Source of the DNA: Gari tellinella
Taxonomy: Eukaryota; Mollusca; Bivalvia; Cardiida; Psammobiidae
Direction: 5' to 3'
DNA length: 64,000 nucleotides
NCBI GenBank assembly: GCA_922989275.2
Contig: OV277874.1
Coordinates: 20,014,154-20,078,153 of the forward strand
In this document: piece by piece, positions 1 to 11,621 of the stretch
Layout of the letters: every line of letters starts with the position of its first letter
How positions within the stretch are numbered: the first letter of the stretch is position 1
Made by a program: the position numbers and the translations under genes
The notes under the pieces: generated by a model
Databases searched by the model: none
The model's input: the letters and a program-made list of their open reading frames with translations, nothing else
What the model was told of the DNA's origin: nothing

Positions 1-265
1 GAACAACGACTCCCTCTTAACAACAAGTATAGTGTAACATCCAAACACACGTTTGACGCATTCACTGCTGCAAAATCTTCAGCTTAAAATTGTTGTCTTC
101 TAGGTTTTTTCTTATAAAACGAACATTTTGATAGAAAGAAAAACATATTGGACTCTCTGACAAAAAACAACAACAATAATGACCAGTGACAAACATATTT
201 GATCTAGATCAGACGCCGCGTCACGCGGCGCCTGATCTGACTTCAACTGTTGCCAAAGTCCCTCG
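1..265. mobile_element. MITE family C, cut by window edge
   Basis: Starts with the family C end motif (ACAACGACTCCCTC type) and carries a hairpin core near 204-240 with GATCAGACGCCGCG and its near-complement. The left end lies outside the window. No coding potential. Confidence 0.6.
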
Positions 266-615
266 ATTGAGAAGTAGTGTTTTTAAAGGCAGTATGTAAG
301 CCAGACTAGCGCATTTTTTAAACCTGAATATTCAGGCAGATACGTAATCTAAACATATAAAATGAAGTAATCCGCGATGATTATGGAGGCAATAAATCTG
401 ACAAACACATGAATTTGATGGGAAAAGGTCGACTTTTAAATCGGTTTGTTGACATCCGATCAACGACGGAGATTTTCCGAGTTCGTTCGGCTTGCACCCG
501 GTAAAGATGTTTTCTTATGACCTGTCGGAGTTATTTTTAGATTGGAACAATCTAAAACTTTAAAAGGGATGAGTATTCCCTACATCCAGCAAGAAACATT
601 GATAGCTGTGTATTG
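266..615. other. No recognised feature
   Basis: AT-rich sequence between two MITE remnants. I see no exon, domain or clear repeat. Confidence 0.4.
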
Positions 616-857
616 TGCGCAGTATACAGTAGAGAATACATTTTCTTTCCCGTTTAAACGCAAACGCAATGCACGTAACTATGGAAATTTACTTTTAGAA
701 GTTTTAACTATTATTTTTTAATATGAGTAGCAAATAGGTTGGAGCCTGACCAAACGCCGGGTTACCCGACGTCTGACCTGGCTCCAATCTGTTTGCAATG
801 GAAATAATAGTTTTGTATACAAATGCGTTTATTGGGAGAGAATAAAATATCAGTAAA
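616..857 (-). mobile_element. MITE family A, degraded copy
   Basis: Has a CAGTAGAGAATACAT left end, CCCGTTTAAACGC, a central hairpin (GACGCCGGGTTACCCG type) and a right part reading AATGCGTTTATTGGGAGAGAATA. The ends are mutated and the right terminus is poorly defined. Confidence 0.6.
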
Positions 858-943
858 GTTAGCGCAGCGGTCTCGTGCTGCACGGGAACCATACTTATCT
901 CAAGTAGGAAAGTGTACGACGATGTAGTCGATGTTACCTTGCT

Positions 944-1194
944 TACAGTGGAGAACATTTTCATTCTTTCCCAATAAACGCGTTAACGCTAAAACCATTA
1001 TTTCAATTGCAAACAGTTTGGAGCAGATCAGACGCCGGGTAACCCGACGTCTGATCACGCAACAAACTGTTTGCCACTCAGCCTAACATGAATGGTCAGA
1101 ATTGTCTAAAGGTTGTCCATTTATGCGTATTATTGCGATGCGTTTGCGTTTCGTTTGCGTGTAAACGGGAAAGAATAACGTTTTCTCCACCGTT
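944..1194 (+). mobile_element. MITE family A copy
   Basis: About 250 bp with inverted ends (CAGTGGAGAA and its complement), a central hairpin around 1015-1075, subterminal CCCAATAAACGCG and the paired GTAAACGGGAAAG. The TA target duplication is inexact on the right. Confidence 0.75.
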
Positions 1195-1520
1195 ACCTTA
1201 TGGTTATGAACTATTCTGCTCGTGACTCTTATTCGACCTTGCGGAAACTCTCGGAAGCCGACACGAAGATTTGTTATGTAAACAAAAAGCTTATTTTCCC
1301 AACCATCTCGATAAGAAATCGGCACATTTGTGTATGGTTCTTAAAGAAAGGGGGCATGTTTCAGGCACCTGACAACGGATTTCGCTTAGTTTTAATACAT
1401 AGACAATGTTCTTATATAAGAAATTGCGCGATTTGAACATACATTTGGGTGACATTCTGGCTTTAAGCTTTATCCTTTGAAGGAAAACATTAGTAAAAGT
1501 GAGTATATAATGTGGGTTAT
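1195..1520. other. No recognised feature
   Basis: Open frames here are short and show no known motif. I see nothing supportable. Confidence 0.4.
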
Positions 1521-1735
1521 CAACCCCTTCAATGCTATGACGTCATCAATTTTTAACAATTGTCGTCTGCTTTTATTTCTAAAATTAAATATTTAGTTAT
1601 TTTGACTTATGAAATATTGAAATGAGTGTAAAACAGTTTGTATCTTGATCAGACGCCGCGTTACGCGGCGTCTGCTCAGGATCCAAACTGTTTTCAAATA
1701 ACTATTGCACTCGGGGTAAGGCAGTGAAGGGGTTA
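1521..1735. mobile_element. MITE family B copy
   Basis: Inverted ends CAACCCCTTCA and GTGAAGGGGTT, an internal TGACGTCAT, TTGTCGTCTGCTTTTAT, and a hairpin core around 1632-1693 (CAGACGCCGCG, TTACGCGGCGTCTG). Non-coding, about 215 bp. Confidence 0.75.
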
Positions 1736-1847
1736 AGCCTAAACACGGAAATAAATTTTTCAAATTCATCAACGCTTGGTTTCAACGTTTTTAAAAGTAG
1801 CAACAAAACCAGGAATTCCGAACGAAAGGCGCAAGGTTTCTTTTTAT

Positions 1848-1998
1848 AGGATATTACATGAGTGTTGATAATTTATTGGATTTATTAAACGAGTCTTTTA
1901 GAAAACGATAAAAACAAGGCTTTGCCGAGTTTTTATCGTTTTCTAAAACGACGAGTTTGATAAATCCAATAAATTATTAACACGAATGTTATATTCTT
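1848..1998. repeat. Long palindrome with GGCTTTGCCG loop
   Basis: Two arms of about 65 bp, containing AATTTATTGGATTTAT and its complement, surround a short loop reading AAGGCTTTGCCGAG. It would form a stable cruciform or RNA hairpin. A related loop occurs at 52600-52690. Confidence 0.75.
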
Positions 1999-2317
1999 TT
2001 TATAACAAAACCTAGAAATGTTATTTATCGCAGCCTTTGAGGTCAAGTGAATGCTAAGCGCGATATAAGTAGATATATACAGGAAAAAAGTTGTTCCAAA
2101 TTAACCCTGTTCACTAGCATAATGCTTATGTTGTTATATGTATTAATAAACACTTTCATGTAGATCTAATATTGATTAATTACACCAAAAATATATAAAT
2201 TGAATCTACATGATGGAATGAATACGTTGGAAATCGAACGCGCATAGAACGCATTTTAACAACGTCACAAGTAAACGACGTCGTGACGTACCTCATTTGC
2301 ATAGTTATATAACTAGT
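1999..2317. other. No recognised feature
   Basis: AT-rich spacer between a palindrome and a TIR element. No gene signal seen. Confidence 0.4.
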
Positions 2318-3357
2318 TATACAGTATAACCTCTGTTATCCGACACCCCATGGTTCCACGTTTGTAAGTCGGTTAAGAGAGGGTGTCGGTTAACGGAATT
2401 ATGCCCAAGCTCACAAGTTTACACACCCAAAGATTCAGTCCATTTTTCGCTGCGAGGGGAATTCCTCGATGCCAACTGACATATTAAATATGTATGACTG
2501 TAGCATACAGCATATATCCTGATCAGATCGTTCCAGATTAAACTAAGAGTCACCTGGTCCGGATCTACACTGTTTTCCCCATTATTCCTTTAAACTACAG
2601 TAGGCATAAAACGTGTATAGTGTACAATCGGAAGTCAACACGCATGTACATATCAAGGGTTCGACGAAAACATCGGCATATGAAGATTCATACGAATTCG
2701 TATTTACATTTTATGTACAAGTATAGTCTATTGTCGTTAGGTCGAACTCGCTGGAAATTAACAAAACTTCAAAACGCGTGAATGTATTTATTTTCTCTCA
2801 ATATAACTTTAGCATATATTTTTACGCCTGCGACTATTGATACAGACCTCGAAATGTGCGGAGGGCGAAATAGATATATATTTCGTATTTGCTCATGTTG
2901 ACAGTGAGGACACCTGTGCAATTTAAACACGAACTCATGGTTAGCCATTAATGGAAAGGATTGATGGGTTGGGTTTTCGGCACTGCGACACTAAATGGGT
3001 TGCTTACAATTGTTGGCTTAATTTATCTTATTAACCCTCATATCATTCTCACTGTTAAAACCACACACTTTGTTTTACACGGCAATCCAAGCGATGTGTG
3101 TCATTATCACCTGCACGTACATAGTCGCTGTCATTGACCACAGGTCAGCATACCGTCGGATAACGAGGTGTGAAAAACCTCTAATTTGCCTTCATCGGAC
3201 CATCAAGGTATGTCGGATAACGGTTAATAGAGGATCCGATCAAGAGAGAGTTTGGTTACATAAAACAAATAAGGAAACTGCCGGGACCAAACAGCAGGGT
3301 CGGATAACAGAGGTTTCCGGTCAAGAGAGGTGTCGATCAACAGAGGTTATACTGTAT
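2318..3357. mobile_element. pogo/Tigger-like non-autonomous DNA transposon
   Basis: The ends are inverted repeats of about 25 bp: CAGTATAACCTCTGTTATCC on the left and its near-complement ending GAGGTTATACTGTA on the right, flanked by TA. Ends that start CAGT and contain CCTCT.TTATCCGAC match the style of pogo/Tigger elements. Sub-repeats of the end motif (GTCGGTTAACGG, GTCGGATAACGG) recur inside. No transposase frame was found, so the element is about 1.04 kb and non-autonomous. Confidence 0.65.
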
Positions 3358-3414
3358 ATGATATTTAAACAACGGGTGTTATTTAACGCTCACGCCGTCT
3401 GTTATGTTATAAGG

Positions 3415-3613
3415 TAGCTTAAAGCAGACTGAAAGTAAAGCAGAATGCGCCTTAAGGCGCATTCTGCTTTACTTCCAGTCTGTTTTAAGTAGTCACGTGG
3501 CAACAAAACTAGAAACAAACGATTGGGTAAAGGTACGATTCGTAAATTCAAACTTGAAAAATGCAAATTTGGAAATCTTAGGACTTTTCATGTCAACTTA
3601 TGGCAGCCCTGTA
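3415..3613. mobile_element. MITE family E, partial copy
   Basis: The hairpin AAGCAGAATGCGCC/GGCGCATTCTGCTT is followed by a right half ending TATGGCAGCCCTG, the family E terminus. The left third (CAGGGCTGCCAT...) is missing. Confidence 0.7.
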
Positions 3614-3758
3614 ATACGGGGAAATATTGTTGTGCTTGTAGTTGCGTGTATTTATCAATATTGATATAATAAATGTATATGTTTGCTGTCTTTACTGATA
3701 TATGCATTATTTACTGTTGCTGCTCTAAACTATAAAACAATATGCAGTTGTAACATAC

Positions 3759-4070
3759 CAGTTTGTTTTCTCCATATCGTATAAGGTTGGAGCAGGACGT
3801 GTTGACTGAGGTTAGTTTCTCCTCATTAGTCCAGCAGTATTTCGTGTTGGGGTCATACTGCATGGATCGACACTCATTATTCTTGGAGCAAAGTTCACTG
3901 CAGGCTATGGCAGAAGATACATTGTTGTATTCTGCCAATGGGGTTCCATAACAGCAATCATGGCAAGCCAACTGAACGTCATATACAGTGTAACACACAT
4001 CTGCTTCGGCATAAAATTTGAGCATACTTGCGTACAGAATCAGTGTAATGTGCCATGGATTTTGAACCAT
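3759..4070 (-). CDS. Exon of a secreted PAN/apple-domain protein
   Basis: The open frame starts at ATG 4070 in a good context (TTAAAATGG) and runs 104 codons to a consensus donor (CTG then GTATGT), where it ends in phase 0. Residues 1-24 resemble a signal peptide with a hydrophobic ITLILYASML stretch. The rest is cysteine-rich: CHDCC, then a PAN/apple-like core ACSELCSKNNECRSMQYD followed by KYC. PAN domains bind proteins or sugars in secreted proteins. Downstream exons should lie below 3758 or off the window; none was recognised. A TTTCAG sits just upstream of the ATG (acceptor-like, + positions 4083-4088), so the 5' leader may itself be spliced. It could also be an isolated pseudo-exon. Confidence 0.55.
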
Positions 4071-4082
4071 TTTAACAAGTAT

Positions 4083-4645
4083 CTGAAATGGTACAGAGGG
4101 ATTAACTTTCTACCATACATTTTTAAATCGTAAATCGTTAATTCGAACTTCAACTTAAGTCTATATTAAATTAAGTTGTCACTATTTAGTTTATTAAGGT
4201 ACGGTATTGCAATATGACAAACAGTGCTAAAAGAGCCCTATGATATTGGTCTTCACTGTTTTCATAGATACTCTGGTTTTACTTTTATGGTATGTGCAGA
4301 AATTCCTATACTAGTAGCGACTAGTACAAATGTATATGTGATATAAACAGTGTACAAGTAAACTGTACACTTGTCAACTGAAAATAGTATATACCCAGTC
4401 CAGAGGGCCCCTGTAGGACACTTCTTAAATCGGATAAGCACTGTTTGTCATTTTTCAAATTCTTGATATACATCTTTAATCCATTTTCAATATATTGTAA
4501 AACAACCCTGAATTTTCAAACTATACTAGACCTAATTGGGTTTGAACTATTCACTAGATATTTCCTTGGTCAATGAGTTCAAATATCCTCCAGCTGCACC
4601 GTCAACTACTCTCTCACAGATTCTTTCTCTGGTACACTGTACATT
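4083..4645. other. Intergenic stretch with a decayed hairpin MITE
   Basis: Between about 4215 and 4460 there are broken family D motifs (CAAACAGTG and AGAGGGCCCCTGTAGG). No gene signal. Confidence 0.4.
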
Positions 4646-4854
4646 TTAACCCCTCCACTGCCATGACGTCATCAAATTTAAACAATTGTTGTCTGCTTTT
4701 ATTTGTCAAATTCAAACTTTTTGATTTAAGAAATATGGAAATGAGTGTCAAACAGTTTGGATTTTGATCAGACGCCGCGTAACGCGGCGTCTGATCAAAA
4801 TCCAAAATGTTTGCAAATAACCGCTGCACTCGGGGTAAGGCAGTGAAGTGTTAA
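4646..4854. mobile_element. MITE family B copy
   Basis: Ends TTAACCCCTCCACTGCC and GGCAGTGAAGTGTTAA. It carries TGACGTCATC, TTGTCTGCTTTTATTTG and a near-perfect hairpin at 4750-4812 (CAGACGCCGCG, CGCGGCGTCTG). Confidence 0.8.
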
Positions 4855-5139
4855 GAGCTCCTGATAGACGGGTATGTAAAACAGATATTTTTCGCGTCAT
4901 GAATATTTCGCGTAAATGTGATTTTTTATTAATTCGCGGTGTATATTCAATTCAACATTTATATTAAAAAAAAGTTTTATCAATGCAGAAACAAACAGAG
5001 TAACACATAGCAAAATGCGACTCTGTGATAGACATGATCATATTCCGGATAAATAAATACGAAAGACTCAAGCAGGAAACGTAACACAAACAATACACCC
5101 ACCTCTCAAGCAGAACACACACACACAGTCATACCACAA

Positions 5140-5179
<40 letters not shown>

Positions 5180-5640
5180 ATACCATTTCTTCATCTACAC
5201 ACTAAATAGAAAACAACACGCAAACCTATTTCGGACATTACTCCATTTTATTCTTTTTAACGGTTTATTAGCGAGAATATCGAATTCCCGAGGCAACGCA
5301 TTCGCAAATTAACGCGAAAAATTATATTATCACGAATTAACCGGTCGTCAGAATTGTCTCAATACGGGATATACAGTGCTCCCTCCATACACTTACAAGT
5401 TCCAGACACAAATGGGTTGGACACAAGATAATAATTATTGTCCTGTGTAGTTTCATTGGTGCGCTTTGTCGCGTATCTGCTATTGAAAGAGACTGTATAT
5501 TTACACATGCGCAAGTTTACTGGACAAGAGGTCACCCACGTTGATAATGAGCTGTCAATAATTATGTTTATACTTATTTCAGTCTGTCAATAATCGCAAC
5601 TCGCTGACAGAATGTCGGCAAGCCCATGCATGCAAATGCT
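4855..5640. other. Spacer with AC microsatellite and a family C fragment
   Basis: Apart from the AC repeat, the only recognisable item is a family C end fragment near 5370-5400 (ACAGTGCTCCCTCC). No exon seen. Confidence 0.45.
5142..5176. repeat. (AC)n microsatellite
   Basis: Uninterrupted AC dinucleotides, with a shorter AC run just upstream at 5116-5126. Confidence 0.95.
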
Positions 5641-7009
5641 ACAGAATCTGCTGGGCAAGAGTTTCCAAAATGCCTTACCATATTTTATAGAGTGGGGAAT
5701 GTTTATTCTTTCGCATTAACACTTTCGGTGCCAAATGTTTCAGGGGATTTGTCAAAAGCACAATGCAGTTGTTTAAAACAGATGACGTCATGTTTAAGGG
5801 TTAATAACTTAACATTCAGTTTCTTGGTACGAAATAAATCTGCTCTGCAAAGACTCATACGACGTAAATTTGGAACTAACATCCTCTCATTTAAGACATT
5901 TTAAACGCACGAGCTTGATTCAAAGTCAACTTTTTCGTATTCCTAGACTGAAGATCGCCTTTTTTTCGTGTTATCTCGGCATTTCCGTGTTTAACGGAAT
6001 ATACCGAATACTCCCATATAAAACCTGGACGATAATGTTACAAATTATCCGAACGTAGTCCGAAATGTTGCGAATCTCTTTTTGTAAATTTGCTTGGCCT
6101 TCCCCGCACGGGTTCGAATCCCGACCGAGCTCAATATATTTTTCTTTGAAATATATATCTTTTTTAAACAAAACTTTTTTCCTAAACCAATGATTAGATG
6201 TTACTAAATGCGCCCGACATTGACTTGCAAAATTATTTAATTATAAGCCAAATTCATTGTTCAGTCTTTATAAAGTATTCAAGGTCTCCAACACTTTTTC
6301 GAAGACAAATAAAACATTTTAGAGTAAGGTGCGGCCAAATGTCTTCATATTTTGGATTTAGATTGCGTAAGTATTGTGTGAAAACATAAGCAAGTGGTTT
6401 GCTTTGCCCAAGTTATCATTTTTGTACAAACATACAACCTTTTAAGTCATATAATGTAAAATCGTATGGAACATATTGCATATTTTTAAGAGGACGGTTC
6501 AGATTTTTTACTTTTTTACATCATATGATGCAAATATTGGGACAATAACTTTTATTTTGTGAGGTTCACGTCTTCTGGCAGAGGCATGACATTAAAAAAA
6601 AAAAGTATTTTCGATTAAAATAGGTAAAAATCACCTTTTAGGAACATTGGCTTTTTTATTTGCTCGCATATTTTCCTACCTGTATATTTTCGAGAAGAGA
6701 TGGCGAAAAGCCTTCATATTTCACACAAGACACGGAAAGTACATGTAGTATCCATTCATAATATCATTTTCACATTATAATTAGCCTACCTTCAGTGTTG
6801 GAATACCTTAAAGTAACACAGTAGCTCTTGATAAGTAGCATTTCTATTTTGCCTTTCACTCGTACCATAGTGTTTTATGTACCTTTTCTCTTCTTTTTGC
6901 ACTTGTTTACTTAACTCATTTTCTGATCAGGGTATACACTATTTGCATAAGCCAAGTGTACATTTTACAAGTATATGATTTGTAATTGACGAGTATACTC
7001 GTCACTAGG
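5641..7009. other. AT-rich intergenic stretch, no gene recognised
   Basis: Several short frames exist but none shows a domain, a signal or splice support. A tRNA-like 3' half lies at 6090-6131. Confidence 0.4.
6090..6131 (+). repeat. tRNA-like 3' half (SINE remnant)
   Basis: GGTTCGAATCCCGACC is a good B-box/T-arm and is followed by GAGCTCAATATAT, a tail also seen behind the tRNA-like sequences at 43095 and 54214. The 5' half is absent. Confidence 0.5.
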
Positions 7010-7290
7010 GTTGAACATGTTAACTCTGCCACTGCCATGCTGCCGTCTGCTTTAAATCTTCCCATTGCCAAAACATTCTTTAAATACTTGTTCAGTTTCA
7101 AAAGGGCATCACCTTACAACATGCCAATTTTTTTTTCAAGTCAGATTTAGGGCTATTTTGACAGGAGAAATATTCAAACAAGTGTCTGGTTGTTCGGGTC
7201 CTGATTAGACGCCGCGTAAACGCGGCGTCTAATCAGGACCCAAACTGTTTGCAAAGTCGCCTTATGGCGCCATTTGCAGTGAAAAAGTTA
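7010..7290. mobile_element. Decayed MITE with family B-type hairpin core
   Basis: A hairpin at about 7197-7250 pairs GGGTCCTGATTAGACGCCGC with its complement. Flanks GTTAACTCTGCCACTGCCA and GCCATTTGCAGTGAAAAAGTTA are broken family B ends. Confidence 0.6.
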
Positions 7291-7828
7291 TTGTCCTATT
7301 TTTCCTCAATAAAGAAACACATTAGAGGTGTTAAAAGGCGTACTCATGTATTAAGTAGTAATAATTTAAATGTGTTTAAGTCTGAACATAGATATATAAT
7401 TAACTATTAATTTCTGAAACGTTAATTTTATGGCATTTAGACAGCAATAAATATTTATACATATGTAAAACAGCGTGTGTGTGTCCTGAAAGCACAGTGG
7501 CGGTGCACACACTTCTCACCAATGTGATCTCTAGTTCATTCCCGATGGGTGTCTTCTTCGCCCGTCCGAACACGTGGGTTTTCTCCGGACAGTCCGGTTT
7601 CCTCCCACAGAAATGACCAAATACGCCACCATTCCAGGTATTGAGAGTGATTTGTTTAAGCTAATGTAGCGTGTTTCATAATCGGTGTAAAAGAAAAAGT
7701 TTAAACTTAAAAAAGTCTTTGGATCCTGATCCGACACCGATATTCCCGCCTTCTGATATTGAACCAAACTATCTATTTAGAAATGTTACCCAAATATGCA
7801 TCTTGGGCCCGTTTCATAAAACATAGTC
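7291..7828. other. No recognised feature
   Basis: Intergenic. An open - frame at 7531-7767 has no recognisable motif and I do not support it as a gene. Confidence 0.35.
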
Positions 7829-8988
7829 TTAAGGGTGCATCAAACCCATATGCGATTTTTCAAAGTATTTAACTTTTTTCTTACATGTTTACTTTGAAAG
7901 AGCTGTTTATGATAAATGAAAAAACAACAAAAAAAGTATATGTTGGATGCATTATTTTGCACTAAGGCAATTTGAAGGTTGTGTTAAATTCTGACATTTT
8001 GTCAAATTTAAAGTATAAGCTTCAATAAAATCTATTTTTAATTAAAAACAAACATGGTAATTTTGTTTTTCATTATGTATTTCATGTTTGTGGAAGTATT
8101 TTGACATTAAGAAACTAAATCAAGACCAAATAGGCACCAGATTTAGAAAATATGAATCTCTGAATCAACAACATGTTTTTTATCGGCTATGATATTTTTT
8201 TTTAAACAGAAATAGTATTTAACTTTTTCTTATAATCTACCAAATGAAAATCCATACAAGGGCATACAATATTGATAGGTTAGTTTTGAAAATTTTGAGT
8301 TATTGAAGAAAAAGGAGTTATCTCCCTTTACAAAATTTACAAAAAAAGTACCATATCGATGATATTAAGAGCTTTATAAATTTCACATTTGGTGCCTGCT
8401 TTTTATAGGGCATGCTTTTATTAGATATTTTATTTTATGAAAAAAAAAAGTAAAAAAGTTTGAAAATGAAATAGTTCTAGTATTAAACTTTTCCTTATAT
8501 TCTACCAAATGAAAGTCAATGCTAAGGACGTTCAAAATATGAAAAGAAATTGAAAGGTCAGTGTTGAAAATTTTGAGTTATTAAAGTAAAAAGAGTTATC
8601 TCCCCTTACAAAATTTACAAAAAAGTACCATATCGATGATATTTAGAGCTTTATAAATTTCACATTTGGTGCCTGTTTTTCTTAAATTAGTTTTTGTATG
8701 GAGAAATTCTACCAAAGATAGGAAATAAATAACACAAAACCAAATTATCATATTTGTTTTCATTTAAATTGGATTTTAGTGAAGCGGGCTGTTTGAAAAG
8801 GACAAAATAAGAGAAAGTGGGTGGGGTAAATTTTACATGGCCATGGAACCAACTGTTGTTCACCAAAATGTACACTTTTTCTATTTTTTCATTCATCATA
8901 AATAGCTCTTCAATACAAAACCATCATAAAGTGTTTTCATATACCTTGAAAATTTCTTAAATTCATGACATTGATACACCCTTAAGGC
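7829..8988. mobile_element. Non-autonomous TIR element with internal duplication
   Basis: Begins CTTAAGGGTGCATCAA and ends TTGATACACCCTTAAG, a 16-bp inverted repeat with one mismatch. Inside, a block of about 190 bp (TACCAAATGAAA ... TTCACATTTGGTGCCTG) occurs twice, at 8235-8400 and 8503-8672. No transposase frame. Confidence 0.6.
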
Positions 8989-9016
8989 CTTTGGCTACCG
9001 GAAGTAGGTCTTGCGG

Positions 9017-10024
9017 GCGAGCGGATATGCGTCTTGACGACATAGACTGTTTTCGTACGTGTTTATACTAGAAAATTTATATAAAGGAAATGTTGATACG
9101 AATTAGTATAATCCTTCGTAGCGCAGTTAGTATAGTGGTTGACTAGCAATCAAAAGGTCATAGGTTCGAGACCCATCCGATCCAAATATTTTTTTTAGTG
9201 TCCGATTTATTGACTTGTCAATCCATAACGCAGTAATCAAGAGACATGTTATGTTTAGTCTTCGTTGATTAGAACTAGTGATGTTTACGGTCCAAGTATA
9301 TGTCCACTTACCTGTACGTTTTAGTTTAATGACTTACAAGTCAATTAAATCGGTATACATGTAAACGATTTGATCGAACTATAAAGCCACACATTGAAGC
9401 TTATCAATACGCTAACCTTTTCAAGATCGATATTGCCCATTATAATTATGTTAAAACAATATAATAAACCTTGTATGCAAGTCCATGAATAAATAATAAT
9501 GCATTTTAATGACAAAGTTTTAATTCTAAGGTAGGTACATGTAACTGTATCTAAACAACAAATATCCCATATTTTAATAAGAAAATATGTTATTACAACA
9601 AATCCTGACTGTAATATTTTCTAATTTTTTCAGACTGACTAGTTCATCAACCATATATTTGAATAAAATGAAAACAAATATACATTGAATGAGTCAGTTT
9701 TTTGTAATTCAATTTTTTTAGCATTTTGCAAAATTTAGATAGCTGATAACATCTTTCTGAACACCTTTATTCAAAATGTTTTAAGCTTTTCTTGTAATGA
9801 ATGTTGTGGACTACTTATTGGGTGAGAATTATAGTCATTAGCTTTATTCATTTTTAAGAAAAATAAAATCATCAAAATTCTAGGTTTTTGTCAGAAAAAA
9901 GACCTTAAAGACAAACCACACGATAAATTTTGCCTATATTTACACACATTGTTTCTTAGGCTATTATCATTCTTCATGAAAAGTTTCATAACAATCGTAT
10001 GAAAACTACGCGCATATGCGAAGT
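9017..10024 (+). repeat. Dispersed repeat with tRNA-like head, copy 1
   Basis: The block from GGATATGCGTCTTGACGACA to GCGAAGTACC recurs with high similarity at about 60704-62145. It contains the tRNA-like segment at 9112-9184 and then about 840 bp of shared AT-rich body. Confidence 0.75.
9112..9184 (+). repeat. tRNA-derived head, AGC anticodon loop (likely SINE)
   Basis: The A-box-like TAGCGCAGTTAGTATAGTGG and B-box GGTTCGAGACC are correctly spaced. A TTGA/TCAA stem surrounds a CTAGCAA loop, giving anticodon AGC (Ala). The acceptor ends do not pair well, so this is probably a tRNA-derived repeat promoter and not a working tRNA. A second copy lies at 61294-61366. Confidence 0.55.
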
Positions 10025-10076
10025 ACCTTAAGTCAAAACTTTAAAATACATTTGATTTCTAATTTCAATATCTAGT

Positions 10077-10143
10077 CCTATCTTGTGACATCTCTTTTCA
10101 ATCGACTTTTCGATTCCTAAGAGATGTCACAAGACATGATAAG
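10077..10143. repeat. Short palindrome
   Basis: CTTGTGACATCTCTT and AAGAGATGTCACAAG face each other across a loop of about 20 bp. Confidence 0.75.
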
Positions 10144-10214
10144 ATGGAGAAATGAATAATAATTGAGACTTTTATAATCTGACTTACGACAACATTTGTC
10201 GTACGAAGTTGTAT

Positions 10215-10430
10215 TTACCCCTTCACTGCCTTAGCCCGAGTACGATGGTTATTTTCAAACAGCTTGGATCCTGATCAGACGCCGCATGACGCGGCGTCTG
10301 ACCAGGGTCCAAACTGTTTGATGCTCATTTTAATATTTCTGAAATCAAAATACCTAAAAATTAAATTTGAGAAATAAAAGCAGACGACAATTGTTTTAAA
10401 TTGATGACGTCACGGCAGTGAAGGGGTTAA
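10215..10430. mobile_element. MITE family B copy (inverted)
   Basis: Ends TTACCCCTTCACTGCC and GGCAGTGAAGGGGTTAA. Hairpin at 10263-10320. The TGACGTCA motif lies near the right end, so the copy is inverted relative to 1521. Confidence 0.8.
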
Positions 10431-10434
10431 ACGG

Positions 10435-10757
10435 GTACAGTACTGAACCTTATTAAATTAAATTGATAATCGCAAGCGAATTGCCGTCGAATTGCCATCG
10501 AATCGCGCGCTTCAAAAAACAAATTCTACGTTTGAATATTTTTACGTGAATTTTCCGAAGCGTTTGTGACAAAAATGGAATCGAAAAAAATAACGAAGGC
10601 ATATTTGCGAACATTTGTGAGATACACCATTCAAGAAAACTTACCCGAGGGTAAAGTTAGTACTTTGAATCGCAAGCGAATTGTCATCGAATTGACATCG
10701 AATTGCAAGCGAATCGCCAAAATTGTTAATTTAATAAGATTCAGTACTGTACCAGCT
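10435..10757. mobile_element. MITE family F copy 1
   Basis: Ends ACAGTACTGAACCTTATTAA and its complement. Internal 10-12-bp variants of GCAAGCGAATTGCCATCGAA are repeated near both ends. Other copies are at 21467 and 54872. A 91-codon frame (10566-10841) running through it is accidental. Confidence 0.75.
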
Positions 10758-10828
10758 GTCTCAATGTTGAGCGAGCCGGGACTCGTAAGTCAGGAGTCAG
10801 AACTTTATTTCAAAACGCTTAACCCTTT

Positions 10829-11262
10829 CATCTGCTTTTAACAATTGTCCTTTGCATTATTCTCAAATTCAAAGTTTAGTTAATTGATGAAAGTCAATGC
10901 CGCTTTGAGCCAGAGAGTCAAACAGTCTGGACCCATCACCAGGGCTGCCATTTCTCCGGATTTTTCCTAAATCTTCGGATTTTTTTCTAGTACATGATAA
11001 CTTAAAGTAGGCTGAAAGTAAAGCAGAATGCGCCTTAAGGCGCATTCTGCTTTACTTCCAACCTGCTTTCAGAAGTCAGATGCCAATAAAACTAGAAATA
11101 GGCTATGGGGTAAAGGTACGATTCTTAAAATCGCACTTGAAAAATGCAAATTTGGAAATCTTAGGATTTTTCATGTTAACTTATGGCAGCCCTGCATCAC
11201 GCGGCGTCTAAATAGGATACAAATTATTTGCAAATAACCACTGTACCCTGGGTAAGGCATTG
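10829..11262. mobile_element. MITE family B, split by a family E element
   Basis: The left part (TTAACCCTTTCATCTGC ... CAAACAGTCTGGACCCATCA) and right part (CATCACGCGGCGTCTAAAT ... CCTGGGTAAGGCATTGA) are the halves of one family B copy. The break falls in the hairpin core. Confidence 0.65.
10940..11194. mobile_element. MITE family E, complete copy nested in family B
   Basis: Ends CAGGGCTGCCAT and ATGGCAGCCCTG. The core hairpin AAGCAGAATGCGCCTTAAGG pairs with its complement. About 255 bp. Confidence 0.8.
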
Positions 11263-11371
11263 AGAAGATTGACATAAATATTCATATAACAGATAGTATT
11301 GCTTGTATTTCAATGCTTTGACAAGATAAGTGCCTACACTGTTACTTCAACCTGCCATTTGCCATTACATG

Positions 11372-11621
11372 TACAGTGGAGAATCTGTTATTCTTTCCCG
11401 TTTAAACGCAAACGTACGCAAACGCAAAACACTAAAATGTAGAAAAGAACAACTTTTGGACAATTCTGATAATTCATGTTTATCTTGGTGGCAAACAGTT
11501 TGGAGCCTGATCAGACGCCGGGTTACCCGGCGTCTGATCTGGTTCCAAACTGTTTGCACTGCAAATAATAGTTTTAGCGTAAACGCGTTTATTGGGAAAG
11601 AATAACAGATTCTCCACTGTA
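11372..11621 (-). mobile_element. MITE family A copy
   Basis: TA-flanked with 28-bp inverted ends (CAGTGGAGAATCTGTTATTC). Hairpin core at 11488-11558 with GACGCCGGGTTACCCGGCGTC. The internal open frames are shadows. Confidence 0.9.

Noticed and set aside
4573..4829. Small frames on both strands around 4.6-4.8 kb
   Set aside because: They fall in a family B MITE.
10566..10841. A 91-codon + frame
   Set aside because: It lies mostly within MITE family F, whose GCAAGCGAATTGCCATCGAA repeats have no stop in this frame.
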